From contig JAUIRK010000314.1 of the NCBI GenBank assembly GCA_030549495.1, positions 62,001 through 126,000 of the forward strand: DNA of 64,000 nucleotides. Direction: 5' to 3'. The stretch's first letter is position 1. Every line of letters starts with the position of its first letter. Below are positions 12,109-23,859 of this stretch, piece after piece. This DNA comes from Nectonema munidae. Its lineage: Eukaryota; Nematomorpha; Nectonematoida; Nectonematidae. Position numbers and translations under genes: made by a program. The notes beneath the pieces were generated by a model. The model made no database searches. It was not told where the DNA came from and was given only the letters and a program-made list of their open reading frames with translations.

Positions 12109-15100
12109 TTACACAAGAGCAAAATTACATGAGGAATAAAGGACTTCATAAATTTATACACACATTCATTTAAATAAGAGAAAAAAAAAATGATAAATCT
12201 TTAGAAAACTGCAAATTTTCATCACCAGAATGACGAAAAAATTTATTCAATGAAGAGTTTGAAGGTTATATATATTCAATTCACTGAAGATCACTTTAGA
12301 GGAGAGAAGACAAAGGGATAAAACTATCCATCGAGATGACGTCTCCAAAGTTTATACTACACATATTTTAAAAAAAAACAGAGGGAAAAAAGACAGCAAT
12401 AATGAAAATATTTTTTACATATTGAGATTATTTAATATGTTACATATATATATATATATATAATATGTATATACAGCCTAAAAATGATAAATAATATTTA
12501 ATTTAATGTATTGTTATTATATAAAATTTTATATTTGGATATATTTAAAGGAGAAGAAAAGTGTAGTGAAGTTATTTTAGTAGTAGTTTTACCACGGTTT
12601 TCGAAAAAATTTTTTGTTGGAAATTTGAGTTTGTTTAACAATTTATTAGCAAGATTCAATGTCCGAAAGTAAATGTTTCTGAAATTAGAATTTTCATTAA
12701 ATCTCGGAATGTGCAATTTACTATATTGTCTGGTTAGATGATCTGAACTGAACTATTTGGAACAAAAAGCCGTGATTTCTCCTCGTTTTACATATTGTTT
12801 ATAATAAAACATGAGGGATGAAACTGAGTTAATTTGATATATATTTAAAATTTTGTTTCCTGATCCTTTTTTCGTTTATGATTTGTAAAATTTTTCATTA
12901 ACTTTGATAGTTTTACCAGATGCGTTTGATTGTTAGAGCCCCATAATAGATTTGCATAACTTAAGTGTGAAAATACATGGGAATAATAAAGGGTCTTTCG
13001 TGCATTAGTAGGTAAGTAAGTTTGCAATTTTTTCAGCAACCTAAAATTCTAGAGTTTTTATGCAAATATTATTAATATGAGGGAAAAGGAAAAATTTTCT
13101 TCTAGTGTTACTCCAAGAAATTTTATTCGGCTAACTCTTTGATACTAACATTATTCAAATAAAAAGATGGGGTAGAGTTTACTGGTCTTTTGGAAAATAT
13201 TATAAAGTTACTTTTCTCATGATTAATTTTTATTTTATTAAAATCACACCAATTAGTAATGTTTTTAAGTGAAGCTTGAATGGCATGATGATCAGAATTT
13301 TTTGTATTAAACATTAGAGTTAAATCTCTGCTACATGATAAGTTTGCTATGATTGTCTAAACACTTGTGTATGTCATTTATGTAAATTAAAAACAATAGC
13401 GGACCTAAGATTGTCCTTGAGGAACACCAGACTTAGAATAATAGCCGTCGGAATAAAAATTATTGAAAAATATAAAATTTTTTCTAAAAGATAAATAGTC
13501 CTGGATCAAATTATAAAAACAGCCTCTGATCCCAACTTTCTAATTTTATATAGTAAGATATGGTGATTCACAGTATCGAACGCCTTAGAAAAGTCTAAGA
13601 AGAAACATAACAATTTAGTTTTTGTTCATAAGCTGTTGCTACAGATAATGATAGTTCGATAGGGCTCCGTGGTTGATTTATTAGGCCGAAAACCAAATTG
13701 ATGTTTATAGAAGAAATTTATTTTGTTAAGATAGTTACTCAATTTCGTAAAATAACTTTCTCAAAAATTTTAGCAAAGCTTGATAACAAAGAAATAGGTC
13801 TTACGAGCTGAATATGGTAGGCTGTTTATTAGGTTTCAGAATTGGCAGACTTTTGCAATTTTTAGTTTGTCTGGAAAAATACCTTGTTGTATAGAAGAAT
13901 TGAAATATGAACAAGAATATTACGGATGATAGGCAAAAATATATAAGTAATTTCAAGTTTATTTCATCTAGGCCCGAAGATTTCTTGTTATTCAAACGCC
14001 ACAGCAATTTATATCATCAATTGTGATTTTACTAAAGAAAAAGAAGATAATTGAGAAAAAAGACTCTAGGTAAATAAAAGAACTTTCGAGGTTCGATTCG
14101 TCTGGTTCTAAAGAAAAGATATCTGTGAAACCTTGAATATCCAAATCAATATTGGGAGCATTGCTTTATTTTTCATCAATGTGTTCAAGACAGCCATAGT
14201 GATTTATGATCACATGTAGATAGCTTTGAACAGTAATACTGCGATTTTGTATGATTAACCTTAATTTTGTAATTTTTCACAACATTTTTATAACGAAATT
14301 TATTATGAAATGAAGGGTTTTTTCTAAATTTTTTATAGTAACGAATTTTTAGACGATTTATGCAGCAATTCTTGTGTATACCAGGGTAAATTTGGTTTCT
14401 TTTGTTTGACGAAACTAAAGGAAAGCATTTGGTAAAACAGTCGGAATAATTCCATCAAAACATTCATAAATTTGATTAACGTTTTTGAAAAATAACAATA
14501 TTCAAAATTTGCAACGACAATTTAGAAAAGAACAATTCATAAGCTTGAGGTGAAAATTTTCTTTTTAAAACTTTGTTAACACGCTTTTGTTTTAAAAAAG
14601 GTAGTCTTAGAAAATTGACACAATGATCGCTTATAAGGGCATTTATATTATAGGAAGTATTGTTCACTAATTGATTTGTAAATATATTGTCTATTAAAGT
14701 TTTGAATTTGCAGACGTGTCGGTTTAGAAATGGCTGGGATTAAACCATTTTCAAGCATCAAACAAAGAAAATCCAAAGCATGCTATTTTCATATATATTC
14801 AAGAGGTTTATGTTAAAATCTCCAGCAACAAAAAAAACTCGTTTTTAATCAACTTAATAAACTGATTTAGAGATAAGAGAAAGTCTGAAATCAAAAGGTT
14901 AGGGGGTCATAAACAGCTAGTATGGAAACCTTTGTATCAAAAACTATGAACTGACTAAAAGAAAATCAGCAGGTGATTCAACATTTTCATTTGAATTATA
15001 AAGCACTAATTTATAAATACTTTTATAATAAATACATACACCGCCTCCAGTTCGGTTTCTTTCTTTAAAAATCGAGTTATAACCATTTAAGTTATATTTT

Positions 15101-15380
15101 ACAGTATCACTTGAGTTCCATATTTCGCTAAAAACTATAAAATCTGGAAGGAGATTAATAGAACTCAAAAAAATCGAAAAGTTAGAAAAATTTGCAAAAA
15201 GACTTCTGATGTTTAAATGTATTATGGATAATGAGGTAAGTGAAATATTTTCTCTATAAAGCAAAGATATATCGTCTTCATTTAAGTATTTAGTTTTATT
15301 AATTTCCAAAGAAAGTTCAGAAAATATATCAAAATCATATAAATCAGATATGTTTTGTTTATTCATTTGAGGTGTATGAA
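12080..15380 (-). mobile_element. CR1/Jockey-like LINE, near full-length ORF2, decayed
   Basis: On the minus strand an apurinic-type endonuclease start is open from 15366 to 14944 (LSIIHLNIRSLFANFSNF, LPDFIVFSEIWNSS, RTGGGVCIYYKS). It is followed by reverse transcriptase pieces: NNKKSSGLDEINLKLL near 13990, SGVPQG and GP..LFLIYINDI near 13400, and ADDLTLMFNT with KSNFIIFSKRP between 13340 and 13190. A thumb/C-terminal region at 13039-12500 contains SHLSYANLLWGS and LVKLSKLMKNF. Order and spacing match an ORF2 that nicks target DNA and copies its RNA in place. The 3' end is tgaataaatt plus an AAT microsatellite. Many frame changes and stops make it inactive. ORF1 was not found upstream. The clade call is approximate. 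Confidence 0.85.
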
Positions 15381-15384
15381 GTAA

Positions 15385-17118
15385 GAGATTTTACTATTGC
15401 TAAATTTTTTAAATATGAAGGACATAGATGCGACATACCATGATGATTTTTGTTAGTATGCTTGTTTACTGAACACTTTATCTACTTAAAAATTAAAAAT
15501 CATAAAAGTTTAAAAAACATATAATAAATTTTTTTAAGATTTATGCATAAAATACTAGCATTAAACTTAAAATTAATTTTTTTTATAGTTTAAGTGTGAA
15601 AAACAAAATCATAAGTTCTCTTTTACAATGAAATGTGATCCAACTTTTATAAAACTAATGTAAGTCGTCATTTTTAATTATTTGAGAAAAAGAAAAAGAT
15701 ACACAAAAATATGTGAAGTTATTAAAACTATTTTTGTTAAATTTAAAATTTTGAAAATTATAAAAAAAAGTAAAAATTTGTTTTTTGCGGTTCTTTCCTT
15801 CTTAAAACCTATTGTACTTGCTAAAATACTCTTTGAAATCGACATCAACCACGCGTAAATCAAAGATTATTATTTCCAACAAATGACCCCACTCACGCAT
15901 GAATATCTCTACAAATTTAATCTTGTAGATCCTAGCTACGGGACCAACGGTAACATTCGTCGATTCGTTGTTGATACAAGTACTCATCGCTTCTTTTGCG
16001 AAACTATAACGAAACTTCAACACCTTAACTCTCGTGGGCATAAAAGGTGTTCGTGTTTTGCACCGACCACTGGTTGTGATTTTGAGATATTGTGTTCTAG
16101 CCGCACCAACACCACTAACATCTCAAAATTATTCCTATAGTAAAAAATTTATAACGGACCAATTTCTGTACTTGAATCCCTTTAAATTTATAAATTAAAA
16201 TGTTTTGTTAACGTTAGAAACTTAACATTTTGGAATTTTAAGCTGAAAAAGTACCAAGAAATATGAGAATGGCTTGAAAAATAGTAATAATGGCATATTG
16301 TGTAAACCCGGAAACTTTCTTTCGAATTAAAATATTTTCTCAATATGCTGTTCTTATATAGGAAAACTTCCCAAAGATTGAAAAATGGATAGGATTGGAG
16401 AAGATATTGTATTAATTATTATAAGAAATAAAACAAGAACAAGGATTAAGTACATTTCAAAGATTAAAGGACATGCAAACATTGGCTATCTAACGATAAT
16501 AATATATGTAAAAAGTAATACCTTTTTTTATTATAAAAAAGTGTAATAGATTTACTGATTTAAATATAATGGAGTCATCCCCAAATTTTTTTTATGTTTG
16601 GAAGAAGAAATTTATACAATATAAAACTATAAAAAATGTTTATAATGTTAAAATTAAATATGTATATTTTTATTTTTGTGATGAAATATTAATATATATG
16701 AATTGTTTTTATTAGCTGAGAATTGATGGTAAAGTTTCTCTCACTTAATTGTATTATATTTAACAGATCCTATATAAAAAAGTTAATTGAAATAATAAAA
16801 AGTCTTTTTTTAAAATATAAACTTTCAACTGTGTCTATAAACAGTTAATTATAAAGGTAAAAAATCTTCTCGCCCTTATTATCATTTAAAGAGCCTTAAC
16901 CAAATTTGCGCTGAGCGAAATGTCCAGCAACAAATATCAATCAATATAGATTTTTATGTTATTGGCTTGCTCAATACGCGTTTAACAGTTTTGTATTCAT
17001 AATTAAAAGCTAGACCACAAATTATCCCTGATCTTGATTGAAAGCTGTTTTTTCGGTTGAACTGGTAACGAAATTTTGAAATCATTCGTAGTACTATAAT
17101 ATTTTGTTTGTTGATTAG
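15385..17118. other. AT-rich spacer containing a small GC-richer island
   Basis: Apart from the island at 15802-16140, listed separately, this is low-complexity AT sequence. It would lie within the proposed 5271-17118 intron. The last bases, tttgttgattag, are the acceptor of the next exon. Confidence 0.4.
15802..16140. other. GC-richer island open on both strands, function unknown
   Basis: The + strand is open at 15883-16140 (KFNLVDPSYGTNGNIRRFVV at residues 11-30). The - strand is open at 15802-16041 (MPTRVKVLKFRYSFAKEAM at its start). Base composition is clearly less AT-rich than the kilobases around it. Neither peptide is recognised, and there is no clean acceptor/donor pair. It may be a domesticated or decayed fragment of an inserted sequence. 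Confidence 0.3.
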
Positions 17119-17246
17119 GTTTGGATATTGAAAAAAATGAGATGAGTTCAAGTAGTATCCCTAATCACAATAATTCAAACTTTGTGCCTTTGCAAAAAAC
17201 CTTTACTGATAACGCCGATGAAGATGATTTAAGAAGTATTCTTTAA
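17119..17246 (+). CDS. Terminal coding exon of an unidentified host gene (exon B)
   Basis: After a clear acceptor (ttttgtttgttgattag) the frame reads LDIEKNEMSSSSIPNHNNSN, then FVPLQKTFTDNADEDDLRSI and a final Leu before TAA at 17244-17246. The first two bases, GT, complete the Gly codon left open by the exon at 5144-5270 (G + GT). Phase therefore permits direct splicing. The peptide is acidic and polar at the very C-terminus (DNADEDDLRSIL). It matches no transposase I know. The gene is not identified. No canonical AATAAA lies just downstream; weak variants occur. Being a terminal exon is inferred from the early stop and the splice-like start. Confidence 0.55.
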
Positions 17247-17249
17247 CAA

Positions 17250-20230
17250 ATTTTTTTAATAAGTTTTTGTTTGAAGCTTTTGTTAAATTTTTATTTACGC
17301 AAGTTCTTTGAAATTTTGGTAGACAACAAAACTCACTGCAAAATGTATATGTTTATTATAGGGAGAGCGCAGCTCACTTTTAGACATGACTCGCTTCTGT
17401 TCTAACGTACCGTCTTCTTTTTCACGTTTGTAGGATTGTGTTTCGTGCTTCTGCCGCTCGTTTACACATCGTTGTATTGATTGAGAATGACAGAGCCATC
17501 CTGCTACTTGTGAATCAACTACTTTATTTCACTAATACTCAGTTCATATCTCAAATGAGGTTCTTGCTAGATAACATTGCTAGACCAGTCTATTAATTAA
17601 AGGTTTCTTTTTGGGATCTTCAAGTATATTTTCATCAACGCATCAAGCTATATCAACAGTCTTAACACAAGATTATTTGCATATTACTTTTTAAAAATTA
17701 TAGAAAAAGTTCCTTCAGGTTCAAAGTTTGTGCTATTTGAATCACAATTTAACTAAATACATACCAATTTTGAACGTCTACTGCATCTTGTTTTTAGGCT
17801 AAATAAATGCAACTTGGATAAGACATGTCCTGGTCATTATACATAAGATGGTAAGCTTTAATAAAGTCACAAAGGTAGTACATACTAACAACACTACCAA
17901 TATTGCATGTCTACTTCTTAGACAAAGTCTTAGTATATAGTGGCGTGATCAAGCGTCTTACAGATAATTCATTAGAGCACAACTAACCACTTCAGTTCAC
18001 GACCAAACCAGACTTCTACCCAGTGCATTGATTGAAGTGCCTTATACTAATATTTTTGCGATACAGGATTCAAAAAGGTTAACGGATTGTTATTTCCGCG
18101 AGAAAAAATTTGGTAAATTGAAAATACACTGAAATAAATAAACTCTACTTTATTGTTGACAACAGAATTAAATTTCGAAGAAATTAATAAGAAGTTTTGA
18201 AAAATCGCGCTTCGACTCTTAAAATAAAGTTCCAATAAATACAAGCTGCTATATTACGCAATGCCATAGGGAGGAGGTTGTTCAATTGCCTTACGAAGCG
18301 TTACATGTGCAGGAGGAGGGTTATTTTTAAAAAGGAATATGCACTGCAAAATTAGGTTTTTGACTTAAAAAATTAGTACATTCTAAATCGCTACAAAAAG
18401 TTGTTTTCTTGGGATGGAGACTCTTTTTTGCGTGATGTAATCGGAAAAAGAATGTTCTTTATTAATATTTTTATTAGTATGATGATGTTAGAAGTAGAAA
18501 CTCTCAGGACAAAATATTTATGTCTCAGGTCTCGTCGATAACGAATATTTTCCAAGTTTAGATAAAGCTAGGCGCCTGATTAGTAAATTGTAGCTTACCA
18601 TTTGATTGTGGTACATCATATGTTTTAGCAGAGTATGCGCTCAACTATAATCTAACAGTCTGTGCGACAATAAATCAAATTCACCGTTTCGTACCGAACA
18701 TTTTGAAGCCACTGTATTTACGTGGTTTAAATATTAAAATAAACCTGAAATTTTGATATATATAATCAATATAAAAGTGGAATGGACTGGTTCAATAAAC
18801 ATACTTATAAACTTAATATTGCTTGGACTGTGAATATTTTCTAATTACATAGGCATAGCAGCCTTCAACACCTGGATTATAAACATAATTGCCCTGAAGA
18901 AACCATATCATCCAGAGAAGGAGGCACAAACTTATAATAAAATAAACTTTCTATTTTGTTACCAACCTTATTTTTCCATAAATACTTTAAATTATCCATA
19001 AACCTAAATTATAAAATTTTTCACTATACAAAATAATCGTTGATTTACTCTATTTGCATTATGAAAAATTTCTGAAATGAAAAAACATGTAATATTCACG
19101 TTTGGGATATTTCTTTAAAGTTGTAATGTTTTATAGCAGAAATACATAAAAATTAATATACAAAACGTTTAAATAAATGTATTTTTCTCAATTGATCATC
19201 TAAATTTTTATCGTACATCAGTATTTTATGTTTTAGATGGCGTTAAATTTTATGGGAGATTGAGGAATAAGGGGGTGGGCGGGGGAGTGACCGAGTGTGA
19301 TATGAAATACGAGAGTTTGTGAGAAGTGGGAGGCGGCGGGGAGGGTGTTATGGATGTGTTATAAAGAGTTAAAATTTCAATAATTTCGTGTTATGTAATA
19401 TATGTGTCCACTAATGTAGGTATTTCATATTTTATATATATGTAAGTATCTGTGAGCAGAGATATTCAGTTGTTGTGACAAGCATGTGACTGAGTATTAC
19501 TCTTGGTGAACTGCAGGGGGCTGACAAGTCCCTGTCTACACAGAAAAAATATTAGTGAGGATAACTAATTAATTGGTAGAATTGAGGACAGTAGAGACAA
19601 CTATCTAGTTAGTAATTTTGGCTAAATCAAAATAGTTAACGTTACTAATGACTTCAGTAAATTCCCTTGTCCGTATTTCAACTATTCGATTCGTTGGTTT
19701 TACTAAATAATTAATTATTATTAAAAGCCGGCTTTCACTATCGAACTAGTAAAAGTGAATTACTCTAAACGCCTGAGTTCAACGGAAATACGATTAAATA
19801 AAATGTTTGACAAAGGCTTAGAAAATTGCGAATTGCAATTCTCTGAAAATTCCAAATCTTCATTTATAATGAAATGATTAAATGTCAAATTTAGTTTGTA
19901 TATATAAAATTGATATGTTAAAGCAAAAAATGGAATTTTTATTTAAAATGAAAGCAATAAATGTTAAAATTTAGGTTGTAAATATAAAATTGTTACAACA
20001 ATTTAGAACAAAACAGTAAATTCTTTTTTACAGGAGATGATTATTATATAGATTTCAATTCAGTTCTAATTTTGTATATTAAAGACTCATCTTTGAGTTC
20101 CAAAAAAATATTTTGAATATAGAGAATTAAATATATATGTAGAAACAAACAAAAGCAAAAAAATGTTGAAAAAAGAATTCGTTTTACAGACTTGTACAAA
20201 ATCAATATAAAGATAAAAACAATTTTTATC
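17250..20230. other. Intergenic stretch with unclassified, less AT-rich patches
   Basis: 17360-17560 and 17890-18050 are visibly less AT-rich and probably belong to an old repeat, but no coding motif or paired ends were found. 19255-19345 is G-rich (gggggtgggcgggggag). 19500-19800 is another unclassified patch. Nothing supports a gene. Confidence 0.35.
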
Positions 20231-20233
20231 ATT

Positions 20234-20660
20234 AGAGAAAACTATCTTTGACTAGTATCTTTATAGGCTGAACATCTTTCTTGAGGATTTCATTCTCAAA
20301 ACAAAAGATATTTTCCAAATTTTCTTTTAGTAGAAGACCTAATCCAAAGAGCGCAATCAAAATTTTTAAATCTAGAAAGTCACCAAATTTAAAAAAAGAA
20401 GTGAAAATAGAAAAACTTCTCTTTTCTTAGCTTTTTCTTTTTTTATCGACAACTTATGAAACATTTTTGTCCCGATATTTCCATTCGTTTCCCCATTTGT
20501 ATAGAATTTTGTTTTTCCAATAAACCTTGCAGTTTTTAAATGTCTAAACTTACAATCCGTTGGTAAATTGAGTGAAGTAGGTGTATACTGGTGTAGCAGT
20601 AGCATATTGCTGATGTCTTTACTATCCAACTTTTCTTGATTGTCAAGTTTGTAGATCAAT
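20234..20660 (-). pseudogene. C-terminal part of a PB1-like-containing gene, two frames
   Basis: The minus strand is open from 20659 (SNMLLLHQYTPTSLNLPTDC, then KFRHLKTARFIGKTKFY). It then continues in another frame near 20400 as FGDFLDLKILIALFGLGLLL and ENLENIFCFENEILKKD, ending in SFL and TAA at about 20234. The second part reads like a hydrophobic, well-formed protein C-terminus. It lies about 115 bp downstream of the PB1-like exon on the same strand, so both are probably one gene or one element. The frame change means either a short unspotted intron or decay. Function unknown. Confidence 0.4.
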
Positions 20661-20774
20661 CCTTTTTAAGCATAAAAAATAACTCTAGGGAAAAATATCA
20701 CTTTTGGCCAGACATCAGTTCTAAAAAAAATGAAGGTCACTATTACAAATATTAAAATTCAAAAGAAATACTAC

Positions 20775-21086
20775 CTTGTATTATTATTCTTGGAGTTAGT
20801 TGAATTGCTAGAAGAAGCGATTGCGGAACAATCATTAGGATTTTTATTACCAACATTCTCCTGACAGGAAGAGCTTCTTACTTTCACGTTGATAATTTTT
20901 TGTTGATAAACATCAATAGCATTTTCTAGATCAACGTATTCTTCGACATCATAGTCGAAGTATTGGAGAGAAATTTTATCTTCGGGTAGGTCGAACACGG
21001 AGGACGCAGTTTTCATAAAGTTATCCAGAGTATAGAGTTCGGATAAAGGAAGCTTTTTTGTTTTCTCATTATATACCAGAACAAAA
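20775..21086 (-). CDS. Exon encoding a PB1/ubiquitin-like N-terminal domain
   Basis: The exon opens after a plausible acceptor (tttttccaataag, AG at 21087-21088) and closes at a good donor (tacaag then gtagta at 20774). The frame runs FVLVYNEKTKKLPLSELYTL, then LDNFMKTASSVFDL, then LPEDKISLQYFDYDVEEYV and DLENAIDV, and ends in a Ser/Asn-rich linker. The pattern of a beta hairpin, a helix, then LQYFD.D..EYVDL is that of PB1-like domains, which join proteins in scaffold complexes. Similar N-termini occur in multicopy uncharacterised proteins of invertebrates. Coding continues at 20660-20234. A TNP2-like fragment lies about 460 bp upstream on the same strand. Whether this is a host gene or element cargo is unclear. 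Confidence 0.5.
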
Positions 21087-21551
21087 CTTATTGGAAAAAA
21101 TTAAATAAATTCAGAAAAAAAGTCATATATAGATTGTTGAAAAAATTATTTTGAAAAACTTTTTTACATATAAATTTAACTAAAGATTTTCCTAAATTTC
21201 AAAAAATAATATTCTTCGTTACAACTGCAAAATATTCAATATTTTCTGGGCAACTATACAATCCACATGGCTTGAACTCAGCTAAACTGTCTCTATTAAT
21301 GATTATATATTTTTTCGATTTTTCCAAAAAAAAATGCAAAATAGTGCCTATTAAATTGACATTTAGCCTGTGTCAATGAAAACAAACGATACAAAATTCG
21401 ATTAAAACTTATATCAGATTTATTATCATTATAACACAATCCGATAAACGATATTCAGTTCCCATGTAACTATTTTATTTGTAGCATGTTATGCAATTAT
21501 TTTCATCACAAAATGGTAGAAGTAAAGAAGAAACACTATGACTCACAAAAT

Positions 21552-22105
21552 CTAGGCACATAATTTCAGGTCCATGACTAACACAATCAAAATGCTGAAA
21601 AGTTTTTTTGACATACTATAATTTGCTTGTAATAATTGGTTAGCCAGAGATTTTAAAGTATTAATATTGTTGTTTGTACAGTGGAAATGTTCTGATTGTT
21701 TTTGCAAAAGATAGTGAAATTTAGGTTTGATGGAAGTATGAGGAAAAAAAAAGTTGTACTGTGAAACAAAAATTTCAATTATTTCTCGCATGAATTTAAC
21801 ATGCCCACGATGTAACCGAGGCGAGCAAACTAGTTGTAAGAAATCTAAAAACTACTGATAAAATTTCAAAGTCTCATCTTCTTCGGGCATCATGTAACCT
21901 ATTATCAAAGGAAGAAACCTTCTCAAGCACCAAACTTGTGCTGCCGTCTGTTTTATTTTCAAATCACCAAGCACATTGGGTTTATGTGATACATCCATTT
22001 TTTTGAAAGGAAATTTATTTAACCTATCATTCAGAGAATTCATTGTTAAATATTTTTTCTTCACTAAATATGAAATTAAGTCGTGCAATAAACAACATAA
22101 AACTC
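21552..22105 (-). pseudogene. TNP2/CACTA-like transposase-derived fragment
   Basis: Minus-strand segments read CCLLHDLISYLVKKKYLTM and VWCLRRFLPLIIGYMMPE (22105-21852). After a stop they continue as REIIEIFVSQYNFFFPHTSI and KPKFHYLLQKQSEHF, then NNINTLKSLANQL (21791-21552). This order (LHDL...YL, a cysteine/leucine-rich core ending GD/G.M.PE, then KPKHH.LLHYP, then N..NT...LA) is the one I know from a large family of animal proteins related to TNP2-type transposases of CACTA elements. At least one in-frame stop and missing N-terminal catalytic parts make it a remnant. It may belong with the PB1-like exon downstream. Confidence 0.6.
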
Positions 22106-22109
22106 CTTA

Positions 22110-22619
22110 AAAAATATCATGGCAAATGTATCGATCTTTCTCGATCTTCTAATTCACATATTAATCAAGAAATCTACTACTCTTATTTCTACTAAAGTCA
22201 TGAAAAGAGAAGATCTGGTCAAGAAGTCTGACGACTGTCCATAAATTACTGCTAAAAAAAAATTTCATAAAAGAAAAGACAACAATTCAATTTTAGATTA
22301 AATTTTGTTTTTTAAATTCTATTTGATTCTTTTGTAGGGGAGATAAGGGTGGTATTGGCAAAGCTTCGCACTACTAGTTATGTAGCATTGAATCGTCTTA
22401 CAATTTTGATTTATAAAATATGATTTTAAATTTTAATTTTCTCTGAAGATCAGCAATATGTCATGGTGCACTAAAAGTGTGCTTAATATTCAAATTTTTA
22501 ATTCTTTAAACTTCAAGTTGACATTTTTTCGAAAAATAATTTGTATACCTTATTTCTTTGATTAAATAAATGTGAATTTCATTTAAAATATTTTCTGTGT
22601 TGATACTAAAGTAGCCAAA
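22110..22619. other. Upstream region of the 22620 exon
   Basis: AT-rich, without a coding frame. It would hold the 5' UTR or an upstream intron of the + strand gene starting at 22620. No TATA box or Inr is distinctive in this composition. Confidence 0.35.
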
Positions 22620-22963
22620 ATGGAGAGCACCAACAGCAGACGCCATTTGAGAAATGCAGCCAAAGCACTACCTAAATACGATTGTGATGCTGAAACCAAT
22701 ACTTGCACTGATTTGAAAGAGAGTGCGAATGTAGCATTTATTGATGACGATGATGATGGTTGTAGGAAAAGAGACGGTCTTCATTCTTCTAGTCTGATGC
22801 GCCGCCGTTCTTCGCCTGATGGCTGTGAAAAGCCCGAAATTGACAACAACGATAACGATGATGATCGCGGTCAGGAAATTGACAAAAACTACAGCATTCA
22901 TCAAAGTAAAGCGTCATCTATCTACGTTAACCATCCTGATCTCTCTTCCAAGGATTTTTTGGA
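22620..22963 (+). CDS. First coding exon of an unidentified host gene, acidic N-terminus
   Basis: ATG at 22620 sits in a good animal context (gccaaaATGG), and the exon ends at a strong donor (gtaagtt from 22964). It codes 114 residues plus two bases. The start is MESTNSRRHLRNAAKALPKY. Acidic runs follow at about residues 41-46 (FIDDDDDG) and 75-84 (DNNDNDDD), with a basic Arg cluster between them and the end ...HPDLSSKDFLE. The region is predicted disordered and has no membrane segment. It is less AT-biased than the flanks. I cannot name the protein. The exon needs a following exon that begins with the third codon base; the candidate at 57557 satisfies this but is 34.6 kb away. A 78-codon frame on the opposite strand is a shadow. 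Confidence 0.6.
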
Positions 22964-23285
22964 GTAAGTTAATCCTTTTTCTTTCTATTCTAGATGCTTC
23001 TTCTGAAAAATATCTAATGTGATCGATTGCACAGGGTGCAAAAGATGTTTTATTTTCAAATAACAGCTCAATGGCAATTCTTAAAAGTCAGATACTTTCT
23101 AGGCTAAAGCAGCGCTCGTCCGTACTCGCTTTCTCAAGCACTCAGTCTTTTGAACGCTGATTTCTGTTTCAAAAGTGATAGGGATAGGGTGATGTCTTTT
23201 TGCACAAAGCTATTCGATACTTCACATCATTTAGTTACTTTTGACATTTTTAATATGATCATTTTTAGCCTCTTATAAGATTTAG
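22964..23285. other. Intron start, no feature
   Basis: Sequence after the donor at 22964. Around 23095-23170 it is somewhat less AT-rich (agcagcgctcgtccgtactc) but has no coding support. Confidence 0.35.
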
Positions 23286-23289
23286 GTAG

Positions 23290-23490
23290 GCATGGAATAT
23301 GCTTCAATCTAAATTGTGTTTAGTGAAATTTAACACAAAAAATAAACTATTACTTAAAAATAAACTATTACTTATTTATGATATGATAAAAGGAGATGAA
23401 TATTCAACAAAAAGATTATATATGATTTCTATACTAAAGAGCTTTTTTAATTCAGGGTTTTCATATTGTATTGTAGTATGGTGTTAATAT
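23290..23490 (+). pseudogene. LINE reverse transcriptase thumb fragment
   Basis: A + strand segment reads YSTKRLYMISILKSFFNSGF followed by SYCIVVW. This resembles the region after the RT palm in CR1/Jockey LINEs (LLKSFF.S.F.YC..VWMFHSR). The rest of the element is absent, so this is a short 5'- and 3'-truncated relic. Confidence 0.35.
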
Positions 23491-23859
23491 GATGACTAAG
23501 TAATATTTTTTTGTAATTTAAATTTCGATACTACCATTAAAATCTATGTAGAAAAATCTTTCTAAAATCTTTAAACAGAGAGCTTATGAGGGTAACAGCA
23601 TATTCCTTTCAAGCATTCCGGCTCAAAAGATAAGACAGCTTAAATTTAGATCAAGATTTGTTTCAATCCAGTTCTTATTCCATCTCTGTATCATTCTAAC
23701 TAAATCGTAGGAAGATAAAAAACGATTTGTTCATATGCACTGATCGTGTTTGAAATTAAAATAAAAGAAAAGTTAAGCATACAAAATTTTTTCTTAAAAG
23801 AAAATATTACACGTACTTTTACAAAAAATAATTAAGTTATCATAAAAAGTAATTAGATA

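Noticed and set aside
17871-17880. Donor-like gtaagc with an upstream ttttag acceptor
   Set aside because: All three frames of the enclosed 60-nt segment contain stops.
18590-18720. Possible piggyBac scrap (ALNYNLTVCATINQIHRFVP)
   Set aside because: Only one motif-like stretch resembles the L...L...TGT.R.NR..IP block. Neighbouring frames give no support and no ends were seen.
19258-19345. G-quadruplex or CpG-type promoter
   Set aside because: Only three runs of three or more G lie close together, and no gene starts nearby.
22668-22904. Open frame antisense to the 22620 exon
   Set aside because: A shadow of the acidic repeats (GAT/GAC codons read as ATC/GTC), giving an artificial Ile/Val-rich peptide.
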